This document shows positions 51,229 through 63,920 of a stretch of 64,000 nucleotides of DNA, one piece after another. This DNA is from Dicaeum eximium (taxonomy: Eukaryota; Chordata; Aves; Passeriformes; Dicaeidae). A program made the position numbers and the translations under genes. The DNA is taken from contig VWZP01004506.1 in assembly GCA_013396995.1 (NCBI GenBank), forward strand, positions 2,112,305 to 2,176,304, given 5' to 3'. How positions within the stretch are numbered: position 1 is the stretch's first letter; every line of letters starts with the position of its first letter. The notes beneath the pieces were generated by a model. The model saw nothing but the letters and a program-made list of their open reading frames with translations, was not told the DNA's origin and ran no database searches.

Positions 51229-51904
51229 ACAGGACTAATAGGTGCTTGAAATAAATGGTTAATCAACTGGGTAATCAAATCATTACATCAGAATGCTATA
51301 AGACAATGATATCTTCTTAGAATATATTTAAAACCATACAGAGTTACTTGCATGTCTGGTTGGTTATCAACATTTAGCAGCCCAAACTCTCCATAGAGGC
51401 CTACTTAAAATACACATAACTATAGAGTTCATCTTTAGGAACCTGCATAGATTGTATGCTGTCAGAATTTGTGCTGTCATCTCCTGATTTGTTAAAAACA
51501 AACTGACATGCCATTTACTAAGTTTTTTACTCAGAGGCATCCTTTTTATTCAGCTTACTCCTGATCATTTTGCAAATAGTTCTAGTACACTTGATTGTTT
51601 TAACAGTGCATTACTGGCCATAGAAAAATCTACTGCTGTCTCAGTATAAAGGACAACAAAATGCAAAGTGGACTTAAATCAAAATAGATGTCATGAAGGC
51701 TGCTGCAATGATTGCATCATACAAGGCAGTCTTCAAATTCAGTGAAAGATCTGCATGCCTTTTTCTGACAGCAACCAGAGAGGATTTCCAATATATAAGG
51801 ATTCCTCTTGAAATAGAAACCTACCATGCCCAGCTATACACGAGTGGCCTAAATACTCCTTAAGGTGGAGAGAGAAGTTTAGACAGAGAGTGCTTCATGT
51901 CTGC
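51229..51904. other. Gene-free stretch
   Basis: Nothing recognised. Confidence 0.6.
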
Positions 51905-51908
51905 ATTG

Positions 51909-52390
51909 TATAGAACGATAGAATCATAGAATTTTGAAGGTTGGAACAGACCTCTAAGATCATTGGTCCTACAGTTAGCCTAGCACTGCTCTGTTCACCA
52001 CTAACCTGTGTCCCCATGTGCAATAGAACACATTTTTGAATATTTCCAAGGATGGTAATTCCAGCACTTCCTTAGGCAACTTGTCCCGGTGCTTTTCCAA
52101 CCTTCACATGAAGAAATTTTTCCTTATACCCAATCTAAACCTCCCCTGGTAAAACTTGAGGCCATTTCCTCTTGTCCTATCATTTGTTACCTGGAAACTG
52201 ACCCACACCTTGCAACAATCTCCTGTCAGGCAGTTGTAGAGTGCAATAAGGTCCCCGTGAGCCTCCTTTTCTCCAGGCTTAGCCCCCTCCAGCTCCCCCA
52301 GCTGCTTGTCTGAGGACTTGTGCTCCAGACCCTTCACTGGCTCCATTGCTCTTCTTTGGGCATGGTGATACTGTGACTGCAGCTCCTCCA
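51909..52390 (-). mobile_element. CR1 LINE 3' end, minus orientation
   Basis: The complement ends in TTCTATGATTCTATCGTTCT, the CR1 tail. Going 5' it has AGGTCTGTTCCAACCTTCAA, AGGAAAAATTTCTTCATGTG, GCCTCAAGTTTTACCAGGGG and GGAGAAAAGGAGGCTCACGG. About 480 bases, 5'-truncated, with an intact 3' end. Confidence 0.93.
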
Positions 52391-52699
52391 AGCAGGCCCT
52401 GGGGATTTACACATCTTAAAATTCAGTGCAGCAAAATTAATGTAAATTTATTACATTGCTGAGCAACTTTCTAATTCCTTTTGTAATGAATTGTGGGGAA
52501 AATAGATACTTCTGATAGGTACCATGTGGTTTACCTCTAATGTGCTGAGCATTCGGTCCTCCAAGCCAATCAAGAAGCAAATCAAAAAATAAGTTTGAGA
52601 GACTGTCATCTGGGCTTATTGGTCCTGCTACTCAGAGTCTGAAACCACTCTTAAACTAAGATCATATATTTGGAGACTCTTAGAATACTGCTGACACCA
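52391..52699. other. Gene-free stretch
   Basis: Nothing recognised. Confidence 0.6.
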
Positions 52700-52800
52700 T
52701 TTCGCCTGGTGACGTGGTGAAAGCACCCACTTAGAAGGTGGGATTTGATGGTTTGGAATCCTTTTCCACCTGAGGAGGTTTGACATCTGAACTTCATGAA
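52700..52800 (+). repeat. Possible tRNA-derived SINE remnant
   Basis: GTGGTGAAAGCACCCACTTA, then GAAGGTGGGATTTGATGGTT and TGGAATCC mimic the tRNA-like head of amniote MIR-like SINEs. The B box (GGTTTGGAATCC) has one inserted base. Family uncertain. Confidence 0.4.
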
Positions 52801-55049
52801 AAAGCCTTGAGCATCAGGGTGTAACAGAGACTAAAAGGACAGTGGTGTGCCCTCTACACCAAGTCACAGGATGGCCAGGGATTCATTGCTGCATTGGAAA
52901 GACCAATTCAGAGTGGGCAACCTCCACTGCAGCCTGTGCCAAAGATCCTGTCTGATTCCTGGATCTCTGCTTGCTGCTCTGAGATTTTTTTCCTGGTTAC
53001 TGTTTTTATTCCTTCAATCCAGGCTCTCTAATGAGGAATGTGTAAAGAGTTGTGGGAGCAGTGTAGATTCTTCAGGCTGTCCCTTGCCAGCTGAATATGC
53101 AGAAAGCTCACACACCATCCGTGTTGCTCAGGGGAGCTGGTTAAGGTAGGATTGTGTGTATGAAATGAGCATAGTTAATGCCTGTGAAGTAGTTTAAAAC
53201 ATCCAAGGGCAACTCAGACTCAAAACCTCCTGCTCCAGTGTGCTGCAGAAACCTGAAAGACCCTCTGGGGGAATTGTTTTCCCCCTTGGTCCAAAGACTG
53301 CCTGTAAATTGGTCCCTTCAGTGGAGTTTTTGCATGTGCAGATAGCTGGCCACCTCCTGCAACACTGAACAAAGAAGTGCAAGGCAAATTCCAGCACTTG
53401 GAGTGTGACATGAAGAGTTTGACATGCTGCTGAGGAAGCCACACATCCTATAATGACTTAAAATTCCATGCCTGGCAACCAGGTGCAGGGGGTTAATTAG
53501 GCTCATAAGCTCGGAGAGCAGGGAGACCTTTGGGAGAAGTTTGTAGACAAGCAGCAAAGCATATGACCTCATTTGAATTTTCCTATTAGATTTCCTGCAG
53601 AGATCTCAAAAGCATCCTCCGATCGCTTTCTGAAACTGTTTAGGTTTCACATTTGCAAACACAAGGAATCACCATTAGATTCTGAAGCTGCTGCACATAT
53701 TTTAAAAGATCAAATTGATGATTATGACAAGCAAATAGATCCTTCCACTTGCTTTTGTTTGTTTGGACGAATGACTCTCTTGACTCTTGGGGTAAACAAT
53801 CTGACATTCTTCCTTTAGAGCTCTTGTGGTGATGCAGGTTGGAGCTGAAATGGGTGAGACTGGCACTGCTGGACATAAGACTGTGCTTATGTGAGGCTTT
53901 AAATTCTCCAAAAAGGCTGCAATAGGAGCCTGAGCTCAGGCTGTGTCTCTGTAATCTGCAGCTCCTTTGGTTGCAGTGGGCTTTTATACAAGTATTTGGT
54001 GTTTCTCTCCTGTTCATAAGTTAGTGTACTGTTCTTTTCCTCCCCCACCAGGTCATAGATGTGGTGCCAGTACAGCACATTTCAGTCCTGCAGCCTTTTG
54101 GTTGGAATAGGAAAGATTTCCCCAGACTAAAAGGCAGCTAGCCTGTGCCTATGCAAAAGGCTTTTTTTTTGCCTTTTGACAAAAAGGAGAACGAAAAGAT
54201 AAAAATAGGAAGGGGCCATAACTTGAAAGCCAGCACCAAACCTTTCTCAGTCCCTTCTCCAGTTGATGCAAACCCACTGCTGTTCATGGGGGTTTTTCCA
54301 CTGGCCATAACAACCCCTGGTTTCACATCAGCTGCAGCTCTGGGAGAGCACGGGAGGGGGAAGGGGGGTCACTCAGCGCCGTGTCCAGTTGCAGCACATG
54401 TCACTGGAGAAGTGTAAGGGGAGTCTCACTTGAGTGCCCCGATCCCTCCTGCCCCAGATGCACATTTTGTTTCTCCACACTAAAGCAGGCCTTGCTACCA
54501 AAGGGAGATGATGCCCGGTGTGAAGACAGGAGCAAATAATAACCTTTACATCCATCTAGGCAGCAATCACGCTTGGAATAACTCGCTGTGAGGGTTACAG
54601 TCACTTTCACCATTACCGTGGGACCCGTTCCTGTGACAATGGCATCAGGGAATTCACCTTCAGCCTTTTGGGCACCCTGTGATCCCAGGCAGCACCTTGG
54701 CCATGCAGCCCCCACAGAGCAGAGCCGTCGCTGCCCACGCGGCCGCCTTTCCCCATGGTACGAGTGTGAGTGAAATCAAACCTGGGGATTTCTGCCCAGC
54801 GCTCCAGACACGCAGCTGCACCACAGAATACAAATGTGAGAGCTGGGCTGATGCAGGCACGAGGAGTTCAGCCCTCAGCCCCAGGGACCAGCAACAGGCA
54901 GGCAAACCTTGGAGGGCAGGAGAGCTCGTTAACTCAGTGCCTTAAATAACAGCAGTGGGGAGGGAGGCTGCTGGTGACGAGCGTCCCTGTGGTGTGCATC
55001 TGTGTCTGTGTGGTTTGACAACAGGCAGGAAGCACTTGCTTCTTCGCTC
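52801..55049. other. Gene-free stretch
   Basis: No gene. A T-loop hairpin (CAAAAGGC, nine T, GCCTTTTG) lies at 54154-54178. 54350-54900 is mildly GC-rich but carries no recognisable product. Confidence 0.55.
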
Positions 55050-55159
55050 TTCAGGTAGCTGCCCTGTAGAATAGCATCAAGGAGAGCATAGGAAAGAGGT
55101 TATTTATTTTTTTCTTCTCCTTGGAGATTTCGGACTGATTAAAAAGCTATTTTTGCTAG

Positions 55160-55658
55160 GAAAGCAACAAGGAGAGAAACCCCAGCCATATGCAGCAGGT
55201 ATAAAAGAACGTTTGATTCTTCCGACAAGTACAATAAGATTTAATATCTTTGCTGCTCGACCCAATATTGTATCACAGGCATCATTGGTGTTGTGCTTCC
55301 CAGCATGCCCTAGCATTCCTTCAAGCAAACATTCACAGTAGCAGAAAGTCCAAGAAAAGGCTTACTCCCTTGAAGATCAAGAAGAAAGCAACAGTGAAGA
55401 AAGGTATAGTAGCTATTAATATTAATGTTAAAAGAAGAGGGGGGAGAGAGGACATAGGAGCAGCAAAAAAGCTACTACTTATGGCTTTGATGTGTTCATT
55501 TTCACAGGACCAATAGCAACATGGAAAATACGGAAAGCAGATAAAGAGGAAAATGAGGAGGTGGAGGTGAGCAGAAGGCAGCTCAGAAAATTGCACAAGC
55601 TGTGGGGAGTTTTTTCTGTCTAGACGTTTTCCCTGTTTGCACACAGCAAAGGGAGTGA
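55160..55658 (+). other. Possible spliced mini-exon cluster
   Basis: Three short purine-rich segments are bounded by good splice sites. Segment A is 55160-55198 (acceptor TTTTTGCTAG, donor CAG|GTATAA). Segment B is 55339-55403 (acceptor CATTCACAG, donor AAAG|GTATAG). Segment C is 55508-55566 (acceptor CATTTTCACAG, donor GAG|GTGAGC). Joined, they keep one frame without a stop, giving a Lys/Arg-rich then Glu-rich peptide. An acceptor at 55646 would end it with a stop at about 55658. No start exon or poly(A) signal was found and the peptide is not recognised. Purine-rich DNA favours such frames by chance. Confidence 0.2.
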
Positions 55659-56194
55659 CTGCCATCTGCATCTCCTCCAAAAAAAGGAAAGGCAAAAAGG
55701 ACAGAGCTGACACTGAAAAGGAAATCCACCTTCATGCCTCTCACTTTGGCTGTGCTATGGCTGATCCACACTGAGTGCCTGCTGTGGGAGGGGAGAAAAT
55801 GCTAAGAGAGGTATTGTTGTGTCTAAGGAGGCACAGCATTAAGGCAGCTTGTGAATCCTCATGCAGGGCTCTGTCCTACTGACACAGTGGGAACAGGAGG
55901 GAGGGAACTATTTTAGTCCTGTTGACGCTGCTGAAGAGTAAAATTGGAAGTAATTAAAGGCCTATTCTAGTCTCACTTAAATCTCCGAGTCTTCAGGCCA
56001 GAGTTATTTTTGTTACATTGCTTTAATGGTGTTACATTGATGGTTAGACTGGGTTGGATTTTTTTTTTTCCTACTCTGAATTTAGGAAAGGAACCAGCAC
56101 TTTTCTGTGGCAGTACACTCACTTCACTGAAATTTTGCCTGTGGAAGATTGTCCAGGTCCCAGAAGGAATTTTTCTAAATCCCAAGCAGCCCCA
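55659..56194. other. Gene-free stretch
   Basis: Nothing recognised apart from a T run at 56069-56080. Confidence 0.6.
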
Positions 56195-56340
56195 CCATAA
56201 CCAGTGCTTGGGCAGCTGGGTTACTGCCTTATGTTGTAGAAGCAGCAGGTTTGAATCCCAGCATTAGCTAGTCTGAAGCTAGACTGGAAATAAGAATGAC
56301 TCCTGCACCTTAGGAAAGGTGCTTGATAAATAATGACCCT
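56195..56340 (+). repeat. tRNA-derived SINE remnant
   Basis: An A-box-like TGGGCAGCTGG (56209-56219) and a B-box GGTTTGAATCCC (56248-56259; the CpG of GGTTCGAATCC has decayed) are 28 bases apart, as in tRNA-derived SINEs. They are followed by AGGTGCTTGATAAATAATGA, which resembles a MIR-type 3' end. It is not a functional tRNA gene because no cloverleaf can be completed. Confidence 0.5.
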
Positions 56341-57904
56341 CAAGTCTTACTGTCCCCTATTTTTTTGCTGAGAAAAAACCCCAAAACTGCACTGCTCAGG
56401 AACAAGTACAAAATACAGAGCAAGAGCAGGACAGGTTTATTTGTAACAGCACCACTGCTGCCCATCTTGTCCTCAGTAAAGTCTGCAGTGTCTGTAAGCA
56501 GCGACAGGAGTGGCCTTCTCCAGCTGCCACGTTCATCCTCAATGAAACTCATCTCATCTCAACATCACTTTTAGTCTTTCTGCTCCCAGGTTCCCCTGTG
56601 CAGCCACTGCAGGCTGCACCTGTGGCTGTGTCTCCTTAGTTGGCACCTGCCCTGTGTGGGATTAACCTTGTGTGGCCTCCCGACAGTGCAGGGTGTCAAC
56701 AGGAAGAGATTGGTCTCTTCTCAGAACAGACATTTGTCCTGTGCAGCCTACCTGGATCTCACAGGTCACTGCAGGCAGGGCAGTGTAAAGAGCACAGAAC
56801 TTGATGTTTGTTTTTTCCAAAAAAATGAGTGTTGCTGCCCTCCTACATTAAAGCTGCACGTGGCTGTTTCAGAACTACTAGTTTATATAAGCAGAAATAA
56901 AAAGTGCTCTGTTTGCAGAGTCAAGGAGGACCTTCAACCCTGTGTGCATTAGGTCTGAGCAGTCACAGAAAGCAAAGCATGGCAGGAGCTCACCATGGGA
57001 AAGCCCTTCACCTCCCAGCCTGGGGCTGAGCATCACATCCCAGCAGATACTGACAGCCTGCCCAAAACCTCTCAATCCTTGGCTCCAGAATAACCCTTGA
57101 GGATCATTTCCCTGCAGGCCAATTGCCCCAAGGAGGAAAAGGATGCATTTAACCAGCCCCAGTGAGAGGTACTTACTCAGGTCCTATGCTCACTGAAAAT
57201 ACCTGTGCTAGGTGGGCCACAGCACAGGCACCAGAGGCTCATTCAGCAACGGGGAAAAAGCCTCTCCCTGGCTTCTCAGAAAAGCAACAAAGGACTGAGC
57301 CTTTGGACCAGTGGCTCAGGTCAACAGAAAGGGAATTGCTTGGGCACAGTGAGATGTCATGAAGGGAAGGATAATTTTCTGGTGTGTAGGCAGGGAAATT
57401 AGGTCAGACACTTTGAAACCTAGTCTACATGTTTTCACCCCAAGTGATATTAACTGGTGATACTCATTTGCAGAAAGTGACTGAGTGCTACAGGTGTATT
57501 TTCGACCTAATACCATTCTTGTTTACCATCTTGTATACCTTGTATACCATCCAACCAGAATTTTCTACAATTCTTGTTTCAGTTCCTGAAAGCTGTTTTT
57601 CCAACTAGACGCAGAAAAACTGCTGAACTCCTCTGTCTCTGAGCAGAGCAAGAGAATTATAGACAATGTGTCTTAGGGCAATTCACCCCTTTATTCATCT
57701 CGGGAAGGGAGTGGATGATGTTACATCTCAATGTCCCTTCTGAGCCAATTTTTTACATTCATATAATCTCTGTAACCTCTCCAGGGATACCAGTCACCAT
57801 CATGTAAACTCATCAGACTTGATTTCTTGTGGTTGCCACTCTGTGTGCCTCACACTTCCACAGGTGTGTTAGAAATAAACAACCTTGTTCCTTTCCCACA
57901 GCCT
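56341..57904. other. Gene-free stretch
   Basis: Nothing recognised. Confidence 0.6.
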
Positions 57905-57910
57905 ACCAAT

Positions 57911-58360
57911 CTGTCATGGTTTGATGCTGGCCCAACACCAGGCACCCACAAGAGTTGCTCACCCACCCTCCCCTGCTACAGCTGGGCAGTGGAGAGGGAA
58001 AAAAATTAACAAAGGGTTCATGTGTGAGATAAGGACCAGGAGAAAACACTTCTAGGGCAAAACAAAAAGTTGCAAAGTGAAATTTATTACTAACAGAATC
58101 AGAGGAGGATAATGAGAAGTAAAATAAGCCCTTAAAACACCTTTCTCACCCAACCCCACCCTCCTTTCTACTGACAGCACAGGGAGAAAGGGCATGGGGG
58201 TTTTGGTCAGTTCATCACAATCACTGAGATTTCTTCTGCTGCTCTGGGAGAGGAGCCATCAAGGATTGGCTCTGCTGTACAGGGTGGAAGCTTCCAGCAG
58301 CTTCTCACAGGGGCCATCTTTGTGGATCCCCTCCTACCAAAAACCAGGCCTTGCAAAACC
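57911..58360 (-). mobile_element. Avian endogenous-retrovirus LTR
   Basis: Opens with TGTCATGGTTTGATGCTGGC, then CAACACCAGGCACCCACAAG, GGGTTCATGTGTGAGATAAG and AAGTGAAATTTATTACTAAC, a very familiar bird LTR terminus. The strand is given relative to the 24-kb fragment, which is its reverse complement; true transcriptional polarity was not established. The far end is unclear; diverged LTR-like DNA may continue to about 58.8 kb. No internal retroviral genes are seen. Confidence 0.72.
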
Positions 58361-59329
58361 AATACACAGCCCTATTTAATTCATCATAAGCACTTGCCCA
58401 GCAGACATTGCCACCAGATTCCATGGCTGCCCACATTCAGGTTCTCTTTTCTGCTGTGTGTTGCTCAAGAGCAGAGAAGTGGCACATGGTGATGAGCCTG
58501 TGTCTCTGGATGTTGGAGCTTTGCTGGGCCATGGATACTTCCAGACTCCTGGAGTTCACTGAAGAGTGAATGGGGATGCTCGATCTCTCTCAGTTACTCA
58601 TTCCAGCAGATTAAGGCTGATTATTCCTTGTTCTGGATTGTGGAGTTACTTTCCTGTTCTTCCAAGCATGGCTCTTTACAACCAGCTAAGCAAGATTTTG
58701 AGGAAAGAGGGCAGCCAGGGCACTTCTAGTCCAGGGACCTGCTGGACTCAGTTCATTACTAGCAGTAATGTCATTCCCACCAATGGAGGCTTGTGAAGTC
58801 CTGCTTTGGCCTTGCTGCTTGTCCTTTCCTTAGGATGAAACTCAGCAAGATGTTTGGGTTAAAGCAGGTGAGTAATCATGTGTATGTTTACTGGCTGGGA
58901 TGAATGATGAAGGCACATGCTGAAACACTTTTCTGAATCACAACTACAACCGCATTTGAGATAAAATTCACCTCTGGCTATGTTCCGTTTCACGACTGAT
59001 ACAAAGTGGTCTGTTTTTCAGTACTTTGTGTTAAAAGTGATCCCTCTGTACTGCCAGCAGGAAACAGACACAATACACACTTATCTCTGTTTTGTAAAAA
59101 GTTATTTTAGATCCTCAAATGTGCAAAAGCCAGCACACCTCCTCCACCTCTTAACTGGCATCAAGAACCAATTAACACAACTGAGGAATGAAGGGACATC
59201 AAAATACAGTCAGAGCTAACAGACCTAGAGTCAGGAATGTAAATTACACAGTGCACATTCTTCTCTAAGATGACTTGGTTTGTTCTCTTTCCATTGTAAT
59301 CAAAAGTGAATTAAGATCTTGAAAGGTTC
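58361..59329. other. Gene-free stretch
   Basis: The first part may be the remainder of the adjacent LTR. Nothing else recognised. Confidence 0.5.
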
Positions 59330-59660
59330 TATCTCTCCCAGATAACTGAAAAAAGCTAATTAAAAACAAAAGTCACAGATGTAATCTTTGCTTAATGTTG
59401 TAAGCATAACATGACCTAATGCTATTATGAGTTCTGAACAAATTTCAATTAGGACTCCAGCTGGTAAACAGATAAATGTGATAACGACATTTTAATATTA
59501 CATGATAATTTGTTAGTAAAAGTAATTTTTATTTCAGCCATTTTTAAGTATATAAAATGGGTTTCGATTTGGATATGTTTTTCAGCACAATTAGAGGAGA
59601 AAAAAACAATTTCAATGAGTAATGTTAAAGAAGATCCTCCTCAGAGATGTGTTCTATTTT
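59330..59660. promoter_or_regulatory. AT-rich candidate regulatory block
   Basis: Non-repetitive AT-rich sequence with AAAGCTAATTAAAAAC, TTTCAATTAGG, ACATGATAATTTG and TGTAATCTTTGC words, similar in texture to conserved non-coding elements. Evidence is compositional only. Confidence 0.2.
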
Positions 59661-60337
59661 TATTAGTTAATCAATTTTGGTTTGGTTTTTTTTTTAATAC
59701 AGTCATCATCACTTTGTAGCTTGCTAGTGATTTATACCATTACCAGATCAGAAGAGTAATAAAAACACATACTTTGTATTCTGCATTAGGAGGAATCACT
59801 TCTAGGTTACACTGGCCTTTTGTTGCTTTGTTATTTCTTGTCTTATTGAGCTCAAAGGAATGTAGAAAGTCATGGCTCTGATGTGGGGTCAGTGGCATTT
59901 CAGAACATGTGGGAAAACTGAAGTGCAAAACCATAAGCTCTTTCCAGCAGGGTAGGCATTGATGTAGTTCTGAGAAGACCAAAACCATGAGTCTGACTGG
60001 ACCCCTGTGATGCATAAGGATATCCAGCTTTGGAGAGCCAAGACCAGTTCCTCACTCTGCCAGACTCCCAATGAAAGGTGAATAAAATAGCCAATTTACT
60101 GTGTCTTAGTTTCCCTTAAAAAAAAAAAAAAGGACCCGGATTATGACTTGAAGTGACTCCCTTGGAAACCAGGAGTACACAGGGAAACCACAATCAATCT
60201 GCTGCTCTTTTTTTTTTTTGAGTCAAAGGTGAAAAGCCATGGCTCTGGGAATATGGTCTCTCCTGCCCAGATTTGCATTCCATTTTCTGCTGGAAACGGT
60301 GCTCAAGATCAGCATTTGATTTCAAGACAGGTGTGGA
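59661..60337. other. Gene-free stretch
   Basis: Nothing recognised apart from homopolymer runs (A at about 60117-60131; T at about 60209-60220). Confidence 0.6.
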
Positions 60338-60420
60338 GTAGCTGCGTGGTAGAGTGGTGACAGCTTATCACCTCATCAGCACACAATTCCCCTCTCTCGG
60401 GATTTAGAGCAGGGATAAAA
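60338..60420 (+). repeat. Possible tRNA-derived SINE remnant
   Basis: GCGTGGTAGAGTGGTGACAG contains an A-box-like TGGTAGAGTGG. The following 70 bases fit a decayed tRNA head poorly and the B box is not clear, so the call is weak. Confidence 0.3.
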
Positions 60421-63400
60421 TAAATTCCATCACTGGAGGAGCATGGTGGCCTGACTGCATTGAGGGAGGAAATCCAACCCAAAATTAAGACACTGAAGGA
60501 AGGTGCAATACACAGCTCTCCCTGCTGTGCTTTTAACCAGTCTCAACCTTGTCCTCACGGGACCACCCCTAATGTGGGAGCACTCAGCATCCACTGCTGG
60601 CCTCTGTGCTGAGGGGACCCATCTGCCATTTAGATGACAATGATGCACATCATGTGGACACCTATATTTCATTTGCCTTCATTGACATGAAGCAGCCTTC
60701 CTGATTTCAGAGTTATTTGATGGCAAAGACAAGAGAAGCTGTCACTACCCTGAAATAAAATCTTTGCTATTCTGTGACATGATTTTTTTCCCCTTCCTCC
60801 TTCAATTTATCCATTTTAAATATTTATTTTATACCTTGTAAGGTTACTTTTACTCTTGAAAGAGCAAGGGTTAAGCTTTCTTCTTTTTAAACAAGAGGAA
60901 ACATTGAAATAAATCACTTTCCTCAGTAGCAATAACAGTAACATACACCAAAAAGGGAACAAAATCCAGTATGAAAACATACTTTTCTTAGTTAAAAGTG
61001 CAATCATTCTTGGGACTGAAAGCTCTCCTGACTAGCTGTTGTGTCTTCTCCATTATTTACTCAAATCACAGTAGCAACTGGAGGTTTGAAATAAAACACA
61101 AGATTGCATGTGCTAAGCCCTGTAAGGTGCCGTGGGAGCTCTCAGTCTGCATAAGCAGCAGAGCACTCCGGGCAGTGGAATGTCACTGTGTCCATGAGAG
61201 AGACAAAAGTGTAGAGAAACCAAGTGACTCAGTGACACAGGAGGTGGCAGATGCAGTTTGTGGTGAGGTCAGGACTGAAAGGACACTCTTGAAGCATTTG
61301 TGCAGCTGTGAGTTCATACTTCCTGATGGGAATTTTTGTGAACCTCCCAAGACCTGTGCTATCACTGACCCCCGAGTGACTACTAGGGGGATTAGCAAGG
61401 TGCTGTTTTCTAACCTGGCATTTCTAAAATGTAAGTGCTTACCTTTGAGGCAGTTACTGGAATTCAGCTCTGTTTATGGAGAGCCAGTCAATACTATCCA
61501 TAATACCTGGGGCATGATTCATCTGACCTCAAAGTAAGTGTCTGCTTTAGAATAAACTGACTAATGCCTTCTGGCTCTATTGACCAGATCTCCAGCGAGT
61601 GTAACAGGAATGCAGCCAACAGACAACCTAATTTAGAGAGATGAATAACACCCCATTTCAGTCTGTGCACAGTGGTGCCTTTGCAGAAGCTCTTCTGTCT
61701 TGACAAATGCTGATTGTTGCTGAAGTTGGCACCCATGGTGCCGAGATCCTAAGCAGATGCAGGGATCCAAATAGACTCTAATAAAGTTAGTTAACGGGAG
61801 ACACATTTTGCCAGAGCCAACACAAAGTTGGCAAAACACTCTTTAGACTGCTACAATCTGCATCACAGAAGCTTTTTTCTGTGTAGTGTAGGTGGGTTTT
61901 TTATTGTCTGCATCTGGAACTGGGCTTGGCTGTCTTAGAGCATACCCTAGCAAAGCAGGCTGTCCAGACACCGGAAGAAATTCAAGAGAGCTTGAGGGTG
62001 AATGATAAGTAGAAGATATTCATTATTTTGACCATCTGGCCTGTCTGTGCCAAAGCTGCAGAACTTCAGGTGGAATAAGGTCCATCTCTGCTGAGCACAA
62101 GTGTGGCTCCAGTGTTTTGAAAGCCTGGAGGAATTCTTACAACAGGATCATATTCTGCAACTGCCCTCAGCTGCATCACATCTCCTCAGATAAAGTGACA
62201 CAGCTCAGTGGCCTCAGCCAAGGGAGTGAGATCTGGTCTTTGGCACTGCCCAGAGCAAGGACAGGGCACTCATGGAGGTCTCACAGAGAGGTGGCTCCAG
62301 CATGGCTCCAGCAGTAATTTCAGTAGGGTCCTGTAGAGGTTTCCTTCTTCAGCTCTGAGTTTTACTTTTTCTAGTGCTTATCCTCACCTTACTTCTCTTC
62401 TGAAGACTACTGAGGTTCATTCATGTGAAGGATATCACACACTCCTGGTGGCAGGTCATTTCTTAAGCCCTCTTTTCCACTTTGCTCTCCACACAAGATT
62501 TTACTGATTGCTGTCCAGATCAGATATTGCATATCAGATAAAATATAACCAGGAATTCCTTCCTTCCTTCCTTCAGGAACTCTCACTTTATCTAACCCCT
62601 ACTGCTTTGTTTATGATCAACATTCCAACCTATTGCCTGTCGACTTTTTATCCTATTCTCATTCCCTCCTTCATGTTCCTTCTCCATACAGAGGACATTT
62701 TTTTTCTAAAATATAGGCTTATTTTGTTTTAATTTATCAAAATGCATTGCTTTCAACCCTCCCCATGCTAAATGCAGTACTTAAAGTCAGACTTTGATGA
62801 TGCCAGACCCTTCCTAATCCCTTCCTTCAGCTCTTTTCAGACTGCACTAACTGTAATAAACTCTTCCAAACCAGCACTCCACCCTCAGCTCTCTTTGACA
62901 CTATCAGTGATATCTTCCATGACCCAATTCTCATACCTTTTTCCCCATCTGTAACTCTTTCTTCTCCATATTTCTCATTTGTTCTCCAAGGTGGTAATCC
63001 TGTTCTAGAAATGAAATATTTCTGGCTCTTCTCCTGCCCTATTCAGTTACCATAAAGGTACAGCAACAAATCTATTTTAGTAGAGTAGAATATACAGAAT
63101 ACCTGTAAGAATACAGGGTACATTATTATATAGAATATATAACTCAGCTGCAGCAGCTGTATTTGACCTCAGAAACATTGCTGTGCCTTGAATATTCTAG
63201 AATTTGTATTTTATTTTATGTGCTTCTTCAAACATTTTTATGCCTCATAAGCCCCCTGAGTACCTGTGTAACTACTCAATGACCACAAATCACAAAGAGG
63301 AAAACTCAGCACAACTCCCTTATTCATTGAAGTCATCCTACTACAGATTTGCTTCCTTAGTTCAATATTTATTACAGGGTTTTTGCCTATCTTCTGGTTC

Positions 63401-63794
63401 CTGCAAACCCTAATTAACTGGACCTCCTTTAAATACTGTTTTATTGGTGGGGTATTCAGACAGCCCTGAAAACACCATATTAAATGATATTGTTGAAAAT
63501 CTGGCTTTTCAGCAGTCAGCAACCCTTCCTCCAATTCATCCTTCCAATCTCTCAACAAGGTCATTTTATGCTCTGGCAAATGGAATAGATTTTTTAGTAT
63601 TTCTATAGTTAAATTGCTCTGACATCAACTGATTCTCACATCAAATGTGAATGTATGCAGTTATTACCATCCCTCCTTTATCATGGGGGTAAGAAAGGGC
63701 AGCATTCCCAGAGCACTGAGCATGCCCCTCAGGTTAGGCTCCCCAGGCTCTCTGCACAGAGACAAGCTCCTCCAAAGGGCAGCATTAGAAAAGC
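60421..63794. other. Gene-free stretch
   Basis: A 179-codon frame (60998-61537, GTG start) shows no recognisable domain and is judged chance. A short CCTT run lies at 62558-62577. Confidence 0.55.
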
Positions 63795-63920
63795 CTGCTG
63801 AGATGAGCCTGCTAAGATGAGTCAGATAATTCAGCTGGCTAAATTAGACTCTTCAAATGAGTCAGTGGTAGCAGTCCTAATGGCTTCAGAGGATGTATAT
63901 TCCAGCAATTAGACACAATG
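63795..63920. promoter_or_regulatory. Candidate enhancer with two AP-1 sites
   Basis: Two perfect TGAGTCA sites (63818-63824 and 63858-63864), 40 bases apart in the same orientation, both within ATGAGTCAG. Between them are CAGCTG (63832-63837) and a TAAATTAGA word. The arrangement suits an AP-1-dependent enhancer; activity is inferred. Confidence 0.35.

Noticed and set aside
54154..54178. Hairpin with nine-T loop as a terminator-like signal
   Set aside because: A homopolymer loop between short arms; no transcript context, and intrinsic terminators are not expected in a vertebrate.
55333..55713. 126-codon hydrophobic minus-strand frame
   Set aside because: It arises as the complement of purine-rich DNA (Phe/Leu-rich). 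No family match.
56209..56259. A/B-box pair as a possible tRNA gene
   Set aside because: No acceptor-stem or anticodon-arm pairing can be completed, so a SINE remnant explains it better.
60998..61537. 179-codon plus-strand frame
   Set aside because: GTG start, no recognised motif, no promoter or splice context.
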